Source of the DNA: Blattamonas nauphoetae
Lineage: Eukaryota > Preaxostyla > Oxymonadida
NCBI GenBank assembly: GCA_033064195.1
Contig: JARBJD010000005.1
Coordinates: 1-64,000 of the forward strand
Direction of reading: 5' to 3'
DNA length: 64,000 nucleotides
The stretch's first letter is position 1; each line of letters begins with the position of its first letter. The position numbers and the translations under genes were made by a program. Below the pieces are notes generated by a model. The model was not told the DNA's origin, did not search any database, and saw only the letters and a list, made by a program, of their open reading frames with translations. Below are positions 11,101 through 21,337 of this stretch, one piece after another.

Positions 11101-14100
11101 CCAAATGATACCACACATCAAGCGACGCTCCTCTCCCTCCGCCTTCCTTTCTTTCCCTTCACTGGTCCTCGTCGCTTCTGCTGGCAGCACAATGACACGC
11201 GGCAGTTGTGCATAAATTCTGACATGATCAACTACTAAACAGGAAATAGATTTTAGGAAAGAGAGTTGATTGCAGCCGAAAGGGTGAAAATTACGACGAT
11301 AACGTGGAGATATGTGTGAGAGAGTGGTTGGAGATCCAAAACTTTGTGTGGTCAATCCTGGATTGAAATGGATCTTAGCTTGTTCATCATCTCCTTCTTG
11401 TGTTTCATCCTTCATCGTTGGTGCGATTCGGATAGTATTGACACTTTCTATCTCATATCCCTAATTTTCGGTCAGATCTAACAAAATGACCTCTTTCTCG
11501 CCATCAATTTCCAAATCTGCTTGATTTCGCTGCTTCTGACTTCGAAGATGTGTAATTGTGCTCATGGTGCAAATAAAAGAGTGAAAACTTGCACTAGTAA
11601 CCCAGAAAACGACGGACTGCCTCCAGCAATGTCCGGACTGCCCCTAGTAAAGTCGGACTGCCCCTAGCACAAAAAAACGGACTGCCCCTAGTCATTACGC
11701 GGACTGCGCGTAGCAACACCCGAACATCTGCCCTCATCTCGCTCTCCTCTGGTTCAGTCGCTTTCTCGGGAGACGCACTCGACTTCTCTTCAAAGGTGAC
11801 ACTGAAGTCGTCGAGTGTGATTGAGCAGACTGGAGGAAACCTCGCTGTCTCTGAGAGCACAGTGGGAAATGTGTCGAAAACTTCAGGAAATGGGGGAGTA
11901 CTGATGGCCTCGCTGACGAAATCGACAGATTCGTTGTCGATCACTTCCACGACGTTCAGACATTGTTCAGCTGGAGGAAGTGGGGGAGTGCTCTTTGTGA
12001 GCTGTGGAAGTGTCGTCGCTTCCTCCCAACTTATTGTCAGAGTGACTTCGTTCGACACGTGCTCCTCTGGCTCTGGAAAGGGTGGATGTGTGTTCGTTTC
12101 TGGGTCTAGCCTCGCCTCTCTGATCGCTCCTGCCAGCTGGTCTGGTCATCCAACATCACTCGGAGAGACAGAAAGCCTGTTCTGGGGAGAAGATGCGAGA
12201 CTCTCCGCAACTCCATTCAGCTCAGCCACGCTGCTTGTGTATCTTGTCGCTTTCTCTCATCGTGACATCTGTCTGGCCTCTGTTGGACAGGATGTGATTG
12301 GATGTGGACGCTCTGATCTTCCTTGTGAGACTCTCCAACACAGTCTGACGCACCTCTCCACACACTCGACCAACATTGTGACGATCGACGGTTCAGCCAG
12401 TCTCGACTTTGAGCTGGAAACGACGAGAACATCACTGGAGCTGAGTGGGAAAGGAGAGACCAAACAGAACGTGAAGATGGAAGATGGTGGATTGATCACA
12501 GCATCAGGAAACTCACTCGCTCTGACCAATCTTCACTTCTCAACAGAGCTGACCTCGTCCCCTTCGCTGATCTCACTGTCATCGACTGGATCGCTGACGA
12601 TCACGTCGTGCTCCTTCTCTTCATTCACCTGCTCGTTGAATGGGTCGATTGTGTGTGGGAGTGTTGGGTCGACGCAGACACTGAAGTTGTGGGATGTGAC
12701 ATTCAAAGACTGTCTGTCGTCGGTGGGGGCACATTCGGTTCATCTGGATCTCTCTGCTTGCACAAGCACCACACCGCTGCTGTTCAAGTCCCTCACATTC
12801 ACACATTCGACTGCAACAGTCTCGCCTGATGTTCTGGTTGTGGGGAAGGATCTTGGAGGGATCGTTACTCGCTCGGTTTGGGAAGGAACCTTTGAGTCAT
12901 CTTCAGCGACGCAGCTTTGGACCGAAGACACGAAACACAACATTGCATGTTCGCTTCTGGTGTACCTGACAGACATCGAGTCAGCGATCCAAGTGGGAGG
13001 TTCTCAACATGCAGACATCGATGATTGTGGTCACTTCGGAGTGGGTTGTTCGTCGTTGGGAAAAGGGATTGGGAGGATGAACTCAGCAGTGCCGACGACG
13101 ACACTGACGATTGCGTCAGACCTGAGATTTGATGAATTGATTTCGTTTGTGTCTGAGAAAGAAGCGATCTTGACTCGATCTGCGGGTGTTGTGTTCAGTC
13201 GAAGACAGAACGGACGATTCTCACTGACTAAAGGAAAGGTTGTGACTCAGTCGATTGCCTTCACAACAGTGGAAGCTGAGTTCTCAGAGTCGTTTTTCAC
13301 GCTGACATCGTCTGGCTCGCTTTGGATCAAAAACAGCTCATTTGTTGGATTCAAGTCGACATGCGCAGGATCGATTGTTTGTGGGACGGTTGGAGATGGA
13401 CAGTCGCTCTCGATTGATGGGAGTTCGTCGTTCTCATCGTGCTCTGGAGGAGATGGAGGGTGCATGATTGTTCAAGTTGTGGGAAGTGGGTCGATTGGAT
13501 TGGGAGGGAGTTTCTCGAAATGCTGGTCGAGTGGGAAGGGAGGAGCACTGAACTTGGATCTGACTGGAATGACAGAATTGGGTCAGATCTCGTTTGATTC
13601 GTTATTGTTCTCAACAACAGATGTCCCAATAATTTTGAAAGAATCCATCCGTTTCACTGGTCTTTCTATCAAATTCTGTCTATTCTTGTTCCAGGAACAG
13701 ATTAAAGTCCTCAATCTCCACGGATATCTTCTCTCAAAACTTCGTTTCTACACATCCTCTTTTCAAGCACTGACTCTCCAACCTTCATTGTGACCTCACT
13801 GCTCCACCTTTGATAAACTGCGTTCCACTCAGATCGATATACATCAAGTCACATGTGTGAAGATCGGGTGTGCTCTTTCACTTTCTTTTGGAAACTCGTA
13901 GCACCTGAAAGCGGATTCTCTTTTTCCATGACGGTTACTCTTGGAGATTAAGATAATGATGTCCCAATGTCTCTTCACCAGTGTCAAACAGACATATAAA
14001 ACCTGTTTGTTCTCAATTATCTCTCATAATTTCAGATAGACAAAGGAAAGGAGTGTTCAGGACACGATCGATGATGATCTTGCCAGATGGGTGCAAACAT

Positions 14101-17100
14101 GTGTCCAATTCAAGAAAAATACTTGTACTCCTGGGTTCATGCAGAAATCTAATTTCAACTGATAATTCAAGTGCAATAGAGCATTTTCGAGACTATTGAG
14201 TATTTTGCCTCTATTTCTTCACAATACATCTTATCCGTACTCTCCATTGTAGAACCTTCTTTTTCACATTGTTTCACCTCATGATCTTCTCTCATCTGTT
14301 TTTGGAAACAATAAATGTGTTAAATTGGCGTTTCAAAAGTGTCGTTTCTCGTCACGATCGAAGCTCAATTTCGAAACAAACCCCTTTCCATCATATTTGA
14401 GTGATTTTAAGAATTTGGAGAAAAATAAAAAAAGTGAAACAATCCATAGTGTTTTGGCTCTTTTCAAAATTATTGGGACAGATAGAAACTCCGCATTGGA
14501 AGGGTCGAACATGTTTGTGACGAGCTCGTCGCTTTCAGACCTTGCGACTTCAGAACCATTCGTGTCTCTCGCTCCTGCCGCACAAACAGCTCTGTTCGAT
14601 GATTCAGAAAAGAATCTGTTTGTGGGATTCGAATCGTCGGAGGTTCAGGGGAGTCTTCTGTACTTCTGGCACCCCCACACTGCGACATCGGGGTCGGTTC
14701 ATGTTCACAGCTCTGGAGTGGATCATGTGAATTGTGGTTTGTCATCGCTTCCGTGTTCAAGTCTTCGTCATTCGATGGCCGCGATGAAAGATGCGAAGAC
14801 CGTGACACTTGATTCTTCGATGGATATGTCGGGGTTGTTTGTGTCGACAGCTTCGGAATGGACACTCACTCAGTCGTCGGAATCTCACATCCTCTCCCTC
14901 ACTGAAAATGGTCAGTTGAAGATCTACACCTACAGCGACTCGAAGCTAACACTTCTGTCGCTTCACATCGTTGCCAAAGAAGTGACCGCTGATCGAACGT
15001 CACCGCTGATTGAGGTTGGATCTGGATCACTCAGATTCTCATCGTGTTCGATTGGTGAATCGGGTGGAACGATTCCGCTGACGCTGTGCTCAGTCGAAGG
15101 AGGCTCCGTTTCATTTGAAGGCGACACAACGATCGTGAACCCATCTGCGTCTGACCATCTGTTGCGAGTTATGTCTGGTGAGCTGTCGATCAATTCATCG
15201 CTGACCATCACTCACTCATTGTCTCCTCGCACTGTTTCTCTGATCGACATGACAGGCGGAACGACGACGATCAAGGATTCTCTCACTTCGATGATTTCAT
15301 CTCCCCCTCCTCTGACAGTGGGAGGAACAGCCATTCTCGTCCTCGATTCAATCACACACGCATTCTCGAGCGATCTTCCAACCATCGTCGACCAAAATGG
15401 AGGATCAGTCACAATGCTTTCCTGCTCGTTCTTGGATGGAAGCTTAACTGGGTCGTTTATCGCGTCGTGTGGATCGATGAAGATTGTTGACACGCGATTC
15501 ACCGAACTTCGTGCGAAATCATCCTCAAATGGAAACGAAAAGCGAGCTCTGACGCTGACCGTAAATGAGAACGAGCGTGTGGTGATTGGAGACGAGAACG
15601 GAGCAGCTGAATTCCTGGATTGCAGTTCGGATGGAGATGGAGGAGCGATCCATTGCTCGGTGCATGGCGGAGGAAAGTTGAACATAGCCAAAGCGTCCTT
15701 CTCTGGCTGCTCGTCGAGTGGGGTTAGAGACTGGATGCATCTGACGGGCTGGTCATTCGAACATCTGATTGTCGTGTCCAACTGGGAAGTGTCGCAATCA
15801 TCCCTCTCCTCGCCATCTGACGATTCACTGCTCTTTGGTGTGGACCTGGCAAAAGAACCGACATCATCATTCAGAGACATCACTCTCCTTCACTTCCTTC
15901 TCCGCCAAACTTCTCGAACTCCAGATTCTACTATTTTTGTTGGTTTCGATGGCAAAGATCATGTCGGGTGTGGAGACACAGAGGCGACACTCTGCAGAAC
16001 AGTCGAGTGGAGTGTGAAAGAGGCAGTTGGAAGTGTTGTCGATGTCATCGTTACAGTCGGTCGGACTGTTGAGTAATTTGTAACTCTCGTAATCGAGTCC
16101 CATTCTTCATTCTTGTATGATTTCTCGGTTTTACAAAAACAAAGAAACTGAAAGAGTCGTGAAGTTGTGAGAAAGTTTCATGAATGGAAAGAGTGTATTA
16201 GAAGGGGGCTTCGTGGTTCTGGAGACCAAACTTCTTTTGTTTGAGAGGTACTTTTGCTTCCTTTGCTCGACTCTCCCAGGCCTTGTTGTCCGATCTTACG
16301 TTTTCCTTAATCACCTCAAAACGGGATTGAGACACTCGGCATTGTTCTCCATCATTCCCATAGAAGACCTCCAGACCCGCTCGCTGAAAAGCTGCTCTGA
16401 TGTTCTCTCCTGTGGTGGCTGACTGAAATGCACTCAAGAATTGCTGAAGACAACGACCAATTGATGACGAGTTGTCGTCGTATTTGAGACGTGAGAGTTG
16501 TCGTTTCATGATACCGAATGTCACGCAGTCTAGTGGCTGTAGATAGTGCGTGGCATTCGGTGGGAGTGTGTAGAGGGCGATACCAGCATTTGAGAGAGTC
16601 AGCTCAGCCGCTTCTCCAAGATGGACACTGGAGTTGTCCACAAGGAGAACAGCTGGTGCTTTCGGCTTTCGTAGTATGGTTCGCTGTTCGGTCACGTAGT
16701 CAAGGAGAACATTCTCCAACCAACTATCAAATTTCTCCTGTGTAAATCCTCCTTTCTCATTTTCCTCAACCACCATTTGGTCCTCATCCATTATTCCCAT
16801 CTTTTCTAAGTCCTTCTCGTCCATGGGAGCACGCAACACACAGTGAAGGGGGAGTGCTTTTCCATGAAGGGAGATCGCGGCCATCGCAGAGAAACGGGGG
16901 ACAGTTTGCGGAACTGGAAAATGAAGAGGTTTCGCAGAAAGTTCGACAGCACCAACCACGCAATGACCAATCGAGTCTTGTTTAGGCTGATAGCCGACCT
17001 CATCGGCGTTGATGAACAGAAGTGGATGAACCGTTTTGATGAGTGATTCGAGGTGTGTCATATATTCGTCGATGTCTTGAATTCTTACAGCCGTTCTTGA

Positions 17101-18471
17101 AGAAGTCATCGGAGCAGTGGAATGAAGAGCGATCTCCTTCGAATTCAACCGAACAAAGTCATATGGGAAAGTTCGGTTGATGTCCGTTCGATTGGTTTTT
17201 TCGGAAACCCAATCAAATATTTGAGATGGGATCCATGGCTGGCCTCTCAAACTGTCCTCCTTGATCAAATTTAGTAATTCTTCTTTCTGCTTTCGTGATA
17301 GTATGCTGTTTTTCTTTTCCTCTACTGGAACGTAGTAAGAGCCGTGTCGAATTTGGGAGACTTGCGATGGTGTACAACCCACTATATCTGCGATGAGTTG
17401 TCTTGGGATCGTTCCATGTATCGAAGTTTTTTCCAGTTCGATTAGTTTCTTTATCCCGTCAGCATTCGATGACCACGACAGTCGAACAATCTGATCAGCA
17501 TACGTGAATGAATCGTTTCTAGGAAAGCTGACCATCAATTTTGACAGGATGTGGAAGTGTGATACACGAGACTGACTAAGGTCTGGTACTTTTTTCATTT
17601 TCGAAGAAAACAAGAATTCTACAGTTTCGACAATGACATGACCGGTTACAAATTACTCAACAGTCCGACTGACTGTATCTCCAACGGCCTCCTCTCCTCG
17701 CCAGTCGTCATTTTGAACAGTGACCTTCTGATTACATCCGATTCAGACAGGTTGTGTTCATTTCTAGTCTCACTCGAGAGTCCATCCTCAGCCGCAGCAT
17801 CGATGATCAGAGTGGAGATGGACTCCACACTTACTCTTTCTTTATCGTCATTTTCCTTTTCAGTCCCTTCATCCATCAAAAGTATCATCTTTTCTTCTTT
17901 TGGCGTTGTCAACGTTGATTCTTGTCGTGTTCAGAAGACGACACTCTCCCAACCTTTCTTGGTGTCCACCCAGTTATCTCACACAATCTCCAACACCTCC
18001 TTCCTCTCTTCCACTTTCAAGACTTCTGCCTTCGTCCTCTCCGACTGCCACTTACTCTCCATCGAAAACACCACAATTGTTAACAACTCTTTCAACACCT
18101 CGCTTCTTGAAGGATCGTCTTCCCAAATCTCATTTCTTTCTTTGACAGTCTCCAACAACTCTATCAACTCAGACGCATCCCTTTTCGCACTCTCCATCCT
18201 TCCCATTCCAACTTCAGATGACACACCTTCCTTCCACATCTCATTGTCTTCATTCACACCCTCACAAACAACCCCAACACCACAGTTCGTCTCTGTCACG
18301 TCTGAATGTCGCTTGAATCTGATCCTCGTGAATACCACATTCTCGCACTCCAACAGCGGCCTAATTAGGAAGCCGGCAGTTCTTGTGAAATGGACAGCGA
18401 GGCAGCCTCTTCTTTTGCGACGAAGGGTTGTTTGTGAGGATTGCTTTGTGATGGTCTCTCAGTCTAAGTGA
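8146..18471 (+). CDS. right-handed beta-helix surface-type protein, cut by four transposons
   Basis: A very long Ser/Thr/Gly-rich protein of short beta-strand repeats (patterns like GSLTIGSATS, GNGGVL, CSGGDGGC). A unit with a conserved CG...PC core recurs at least three times (ALCGSVDAPCLSI; IGCGRSDLPCETL; VNCGLSSLPCSSL), as in protist beta-helix adhesin-like proteins; a secreted or cell-surface role is inferred. Coding pieces are about 8146-8235, 9151-10117, 11731-13622, 14484-16053 and 17678-18471 (TGA stop). Four DNA elements lie between them; deleting each with one target duplication gives one uninterrupted frame (junctions GNSISS, ARTSALIS, STTDRNSA, DVIVISNG), about 1,750 codons without any intron. 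The 5' end is unresolved: no ATG is found in frame upstream of 8236. Two separate beta-helix genes is the alternative, but the in-frame junctions argue for one. Confidence 0.8.
8236..9142. mobile_element. 907-bp non-autonomous DNA transposon, 8-bp TSD
   Basis: Terminal inverted repeats begin GGCATGGGTTCGG at both ends, extending with mismatches over about 22 bp. The target duplication is ACAGCATC (8228-8235 and 9143-9150). The left arm repeats the terminal motif about four times (GTTCGGcatGTAGGT-like, 8242-8322). There is no transposase ORF. An 8-bp duplication fits hAT-type or several other superfamilies; the TIR does not match the CAGGG ends of the hAT elements elsewhere in this window. It sits inside the beta-helix gene without shifting its frame (915 bp with TSD). 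Confidence 0.8.
10118..11721. mobile_element. 1.6-kb non-autonomous element, 9-bp TSD, MULE-like
   Basis: Inverted ends read GGGTAGTGCTACGCGCAG on the left and GGGTGTTGCTACGCGCAG on the right (reverse complement). Each is followed by several spaced copies of TAGGGGCAGTCCG (10140-10235 and 11600-11700), so the inverted repeat is about 120 bp. The duplication is GAACATCTG (10109-10117 and 11722-11730). A 9-bp duplication with long composite TIRs is typical of Mutator-like elements, but no transposase is present, so the class is inferred. The interior is CT-rich with no recognisable protein. Excision restores the beta-helix frame. Confidence 0.82.
13623..14479. mobile_element. 857-bp non-autonomous element, 4-bp TSD
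   Basis: Inverted ends GTCCCAATAATTTTGAAA match their reverse complement at the right end apart from one base. The flanking duplication AGAT is at 13619-13622 and 14480-14483. No transposase is encoded and the superfamily is not identified. Removal with one AGAT (861 bp) joins STTD to RNSALEGSNMF in the beta-helix gene. Confidence 0.75.
16054..17675. mobile_element. complete pogo-like Tc1/mariner transposon, TA target
   Basis: A 31-bp inverted repeat with one mismatch begins CAGTCGGTCGGACTG (left) and CAGTCAGTCGGACTG (right, reverse complement). TA is duplicated at 16052-16053 and 17676-17677, the signature of the Tc1/mariner superfamily. A single transposase ORF fills the interior on the minus strand. 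It interrupts the beta-helix gene in the opposite orientation; removal restores DVIV-ISNGLL. Confidence 0.92.
16198..17598 (-). CDS. pogo-like DDE transposase
   Basis: A 466-aa protein that would cut and rejoin the ends of the surrounding transposon in the nucleus. The N-terminal half has a helix-turn-helix region (about residues 60-110, IVGCTPSQVSQIRHG); the C-terminal half is a DDE_1-type catalytic domain. The three acidic positions are visible in FINADEVGYQ, VLLVDNSSVH and HYLQPLDCVTFG, each in its family context. The first ATG in frame is at 17598 and the frame ends with TAA. The reading frame is whole, without introns, and the TIRs match, so the element may be recent. Confidence 0.9.
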   Translation of the reverse strand: MKKVPDLSQSRVSHFHILSKLMVSFPRNDSFTYADQIVRLSWSSNADGIKKLIELEKTSIHGTIPRQLIADIVGCTPSQVSQIRHGSYYVPVEEKKNSILSRKQKEELLNLIKEDSLRGQPWIPSQIFDWVSEKTNRTDINRTFPYDFVRLNSKEIALHSTAPMTSSRTAVRIQDIDEYMTHLESLIKTVHPLLFINADEVGYQPKQDSIGHCVVGAVELSAKPLHFPVPQTVPRFSAMAAISLHGKALPLHCVLRAPMDEKDLEKMGIMDEDQMVVEENEKGGFTQEKFDSWLENVLLDYVTEQRTILRKPKAPAVLLVDNSSVHLGEAAELTLSNAGIALYTLPPNATHYLQPLDCVTFGIMKRQLSRLKYDDNSSSIGRCLQQFLSAFQSATTGENIRAAFQRAGLEVFYGNDGEQCRVSQSRFEVIKENVRSDNKAWESRAKEAKVPLKQKKFGLQNHEAPF

Positions 18472-18763
18472 CACATGTTTTCATGTCTTACTCTTACTGT
18501 TGAGGGCCGTGTAAAACATGTGCTGGTTGATTTTAATCATGACATTCATTCTTTGATACTGTTTCTCTTTTCTCTTCTCAGTGATTAGCGGATTGGGCAC
18601 TATTCTGTTAAAGGAGAGTCATTCAGATGCAGTCAATATTGCTTTCTTCTAAAAAACTGCAGTTGAAAAAGAATGTGACCAAAATGGAGAACAGGATCCG
18701 AGTGAACCCATACTTCATTGGTTTTGAACGTCTCTCACAACAAACAGATCAATAGATTTATCG
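18472..18763. other. intergenic spacer
   Basis: 292 bp between the stop of the beta-helix gene and gene A on the same strand. No ORF or repeat is supported. Confidence 0.4.
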
Positions 18764-20710
18764 ATGGCTTCAGAACAGTCTGTTATGAGTGGTGATCACT
18801 TTCCGAGTGCTTTGGACAAGCCACCGAGTTGGAATCTGGTTCGTCGTTTTCGTGTTTCATCTCTCTCGGTCTCAGTCAATGATCTCATCACTTCTAGAAA
18901 CACTTCAATGTGATGATGAAGAAATTATTGTGTCTACTCTCCGAGAGCTGCAGAAAATGGCCACTGGTGTGTGGTTTTGATTTCTTCATCGATTCGTTTC
19001 TGACTGTTTTGGCTGTTTTGAATGTGTTTCAGAAAGTGGATCGGATGACTGTTTTGATGATTGGTGCCCGTTTTTGTCTCCATTGTGTTGTTTACCACAT
19101 TCATCTGGACTTCTGGTCCCTCCTTTTCTCTTCTGTTCATTCTCGCTTCTCAGGGAGATTTGATGAAATTGGTTTCGATTCTTTGTTTGTGGTTTTCTTA
19201 GTTGTGATGATGGATGTCTTCTTTACTTACTTTCAGATTCGAAATCGCCCTCGTTCGTGCGATTTTCGATTTCCTCTGAAATCCCTTCTTTTGTGATCAC
19301 GCAATTTCGAGATTGGTCAAACTGCGCAGCATTGGAATCAGTGTGTTTCATTCTTGCTTCTTCTGATTTTATTTTCAGTGTTGTTCCTGCATGGAATCAC
19401 TCTGCTTTGAACCTGAAATCATGAACTCGCTTTTTCTTCTCCACAAGGACTTTATCATTTCTACGTTCAAACAATTTGGAGAATCATCACCTCCACCTGC
19501 AGTCATCACCACTTTAGCTCGGATTTCTCTCTTTCCTCATCTCAGAATCAGCCATAATTCTCAAATAGCTCTTTACAATGTCATCGAACGAGATCCACCT
19601 GCTCTCACACTTCTGCCCTCACCGATCTTCCCATCATCTTGCTCATACCAACAATATTCTGAACTCTCATTCCTGACCGCTCTGACAAAGCAATGCCGAA
19701 TCGTTTTCTCCGAATTCCAATCAAATCTCCCAACCAATCCTTCAGACATCCAACAATACACCCAGCTGACGAAGGATGATCCGTATCTCATCACACGTGC
19801 CCTTAACTGCTGTTCATATTCATCTGGACTCCCAAATCTTCTTTTGAGTGCAAATCCACCGATTGAAGTGTGTTTCGACTCTTCTCAATATTTCTTGTCA
19901 TTTCAGGTTGATTTGGAGATTATCAGAGAATTAATTCTCTTTGTGAAAGAAGGTCTCACAACGATTCTCACGAACATTTCAAACATCGACAATCTCATCA
20001 TTTCTCTTCTCTCCGACTCTTCTCCAACCACTCAGTTGGTTTCTGGAGTTGACCCGCAAATCGCTGACTCTCTGCATCAGCTTCGGGACGATTGTCACAA
20101 ATTTTTGAATGATTCGTGGGGTTCCATCGTCGGAGTGACATTCAACATCACCGATCCCCACAGATCATCCTTCCAACAAGTCATTCTCGACGATCCATCC
20201 TTCACTGACCTCATTCTCAACTCTCTCCAACTCACTCGAAATGGAATCAGCAATAAACTGTTAAGAGCCATTAGAAACATCATTATCTCGTTTCCATTGA
20301 TAAAGGAACAGTTCATGGCAGCGAATCTCGTTGGGAGGATGTTTGCAACCGTCGATTTTGTTTCTTTTCCTCTCTCGGAGTCCGAAACTCTTTTTGAACT
20401 TACCATCTTCTTCGCCTCCATGTTCATCCCGATTGGAGCTGATGAAGATGCACAAATGCGAACGATGGTCGAGATGGAGTACGAAGACAATTTTCAAATC
20501 GTTTTCCTAAGCTTGCTGAACAGTACTTACGAATGGAAGCGAAACAAGCCTGATCGGCAGAAGAGACGAGACGTTCTTTATCGAGAAGAAGGGTGGGACG
20601 ATACAATTGAACTTCGAGTTGTGGGGATGGAGAAAGACACACATCGGGACGTTCAAAGTTTTGCCAGAGAACTCAGAATCGAGCTGAGATTCAATACGGA
20701 TCGGCCATGA
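18764..20710 (+). CDS. gene A: multi-intron protein, paralogue of gene B
   Basis: Function unknown; alpha-helical, no signal peptide or motif recognised. The start ATG 18764 is conserved in gene B. Exons 18764-18853 (or to 18838), 18876-18966, 19033-19115, 19154-19184, 19237-19340, 19379-19867 and 19907-20710 join in phase: SALDKPPSW, LLETLQCDDEE, FDDWCPFLSPLCC, KSPSFVRFSISSE, then CCSCMESLCFEPE. The introns are 22 (or 37), 66, 38, 52, 38 and 39 nt, all GT-AG with CAG acceptors. The same intron set with the same lengths is found in gene B, which supports this model. The C-terminus after IGADE diverges from gene B. Stop TGA. Confidence 0.78.
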
Positions 20711-21337
20711 TCAGGCTAGGTTGATTGTCGAACCCACGTTTTTTTCTCTTCACCAGAATCACAAGCTTCACGCGACACAATGATTGATTGGATGGAGGAA
20801 AAAGCAGATAATCTTGTTGAATGAGTGAACCATCACAAACAAACCAATTCTGAATGTTTCTTTTGATGAAATGTGAGAAAATCTTTGAAACCTTGGGAGC
20901 GTACCCCAGCTCGTAAAAACGAAGTATCTCAGTTTTTTTGTGAACTTTGTGAATGAGGAGAACTTTGACTACATAAATCTGTGTTATTTTTCGGATAGAT
21001 CATAGATCAAACAATGTGGAGACAAATCGATCTAGGTTCCAAAACTGATTTCTATTAGAAACTTTCAACATATTGTTCCATTTTATTCAGAATAAATCCA
21101 CCGATTGTTCAATCCAATGACTAGAGAGTGAGAAAATGAGAAGTGAAAACAGTGCGATAATTCCTCTAGAGGCACCAAAACAAGTCATCAACCACCGAAT
21201 GATGTTCATTCACAACTAATTATCCACCAGACGAAAGTGTTTTAGAAGTGGTACGGGGGCTTGCTGTCCCAAGTTATCAAAAATTTTCTCACAAATGATG
21301 AAAAAAGAACGAGCAGACAAGGCACGTCGAGTCGAGA
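20711..21337. other. convergent intergenic region
   Basis: 627 bp between the 3' ends of gene A (plus) and gene D (minus). AT-rich; no ORF, terminal repeat or RNA gene is recognisable. Confidence 0.45.

Noticed and set aside
13623-14479. Boundary between two separate beta-helix genes
   Set aside because: The 857-bp gap has inverted ends and a duplicated AGAT, and the frames join without it.
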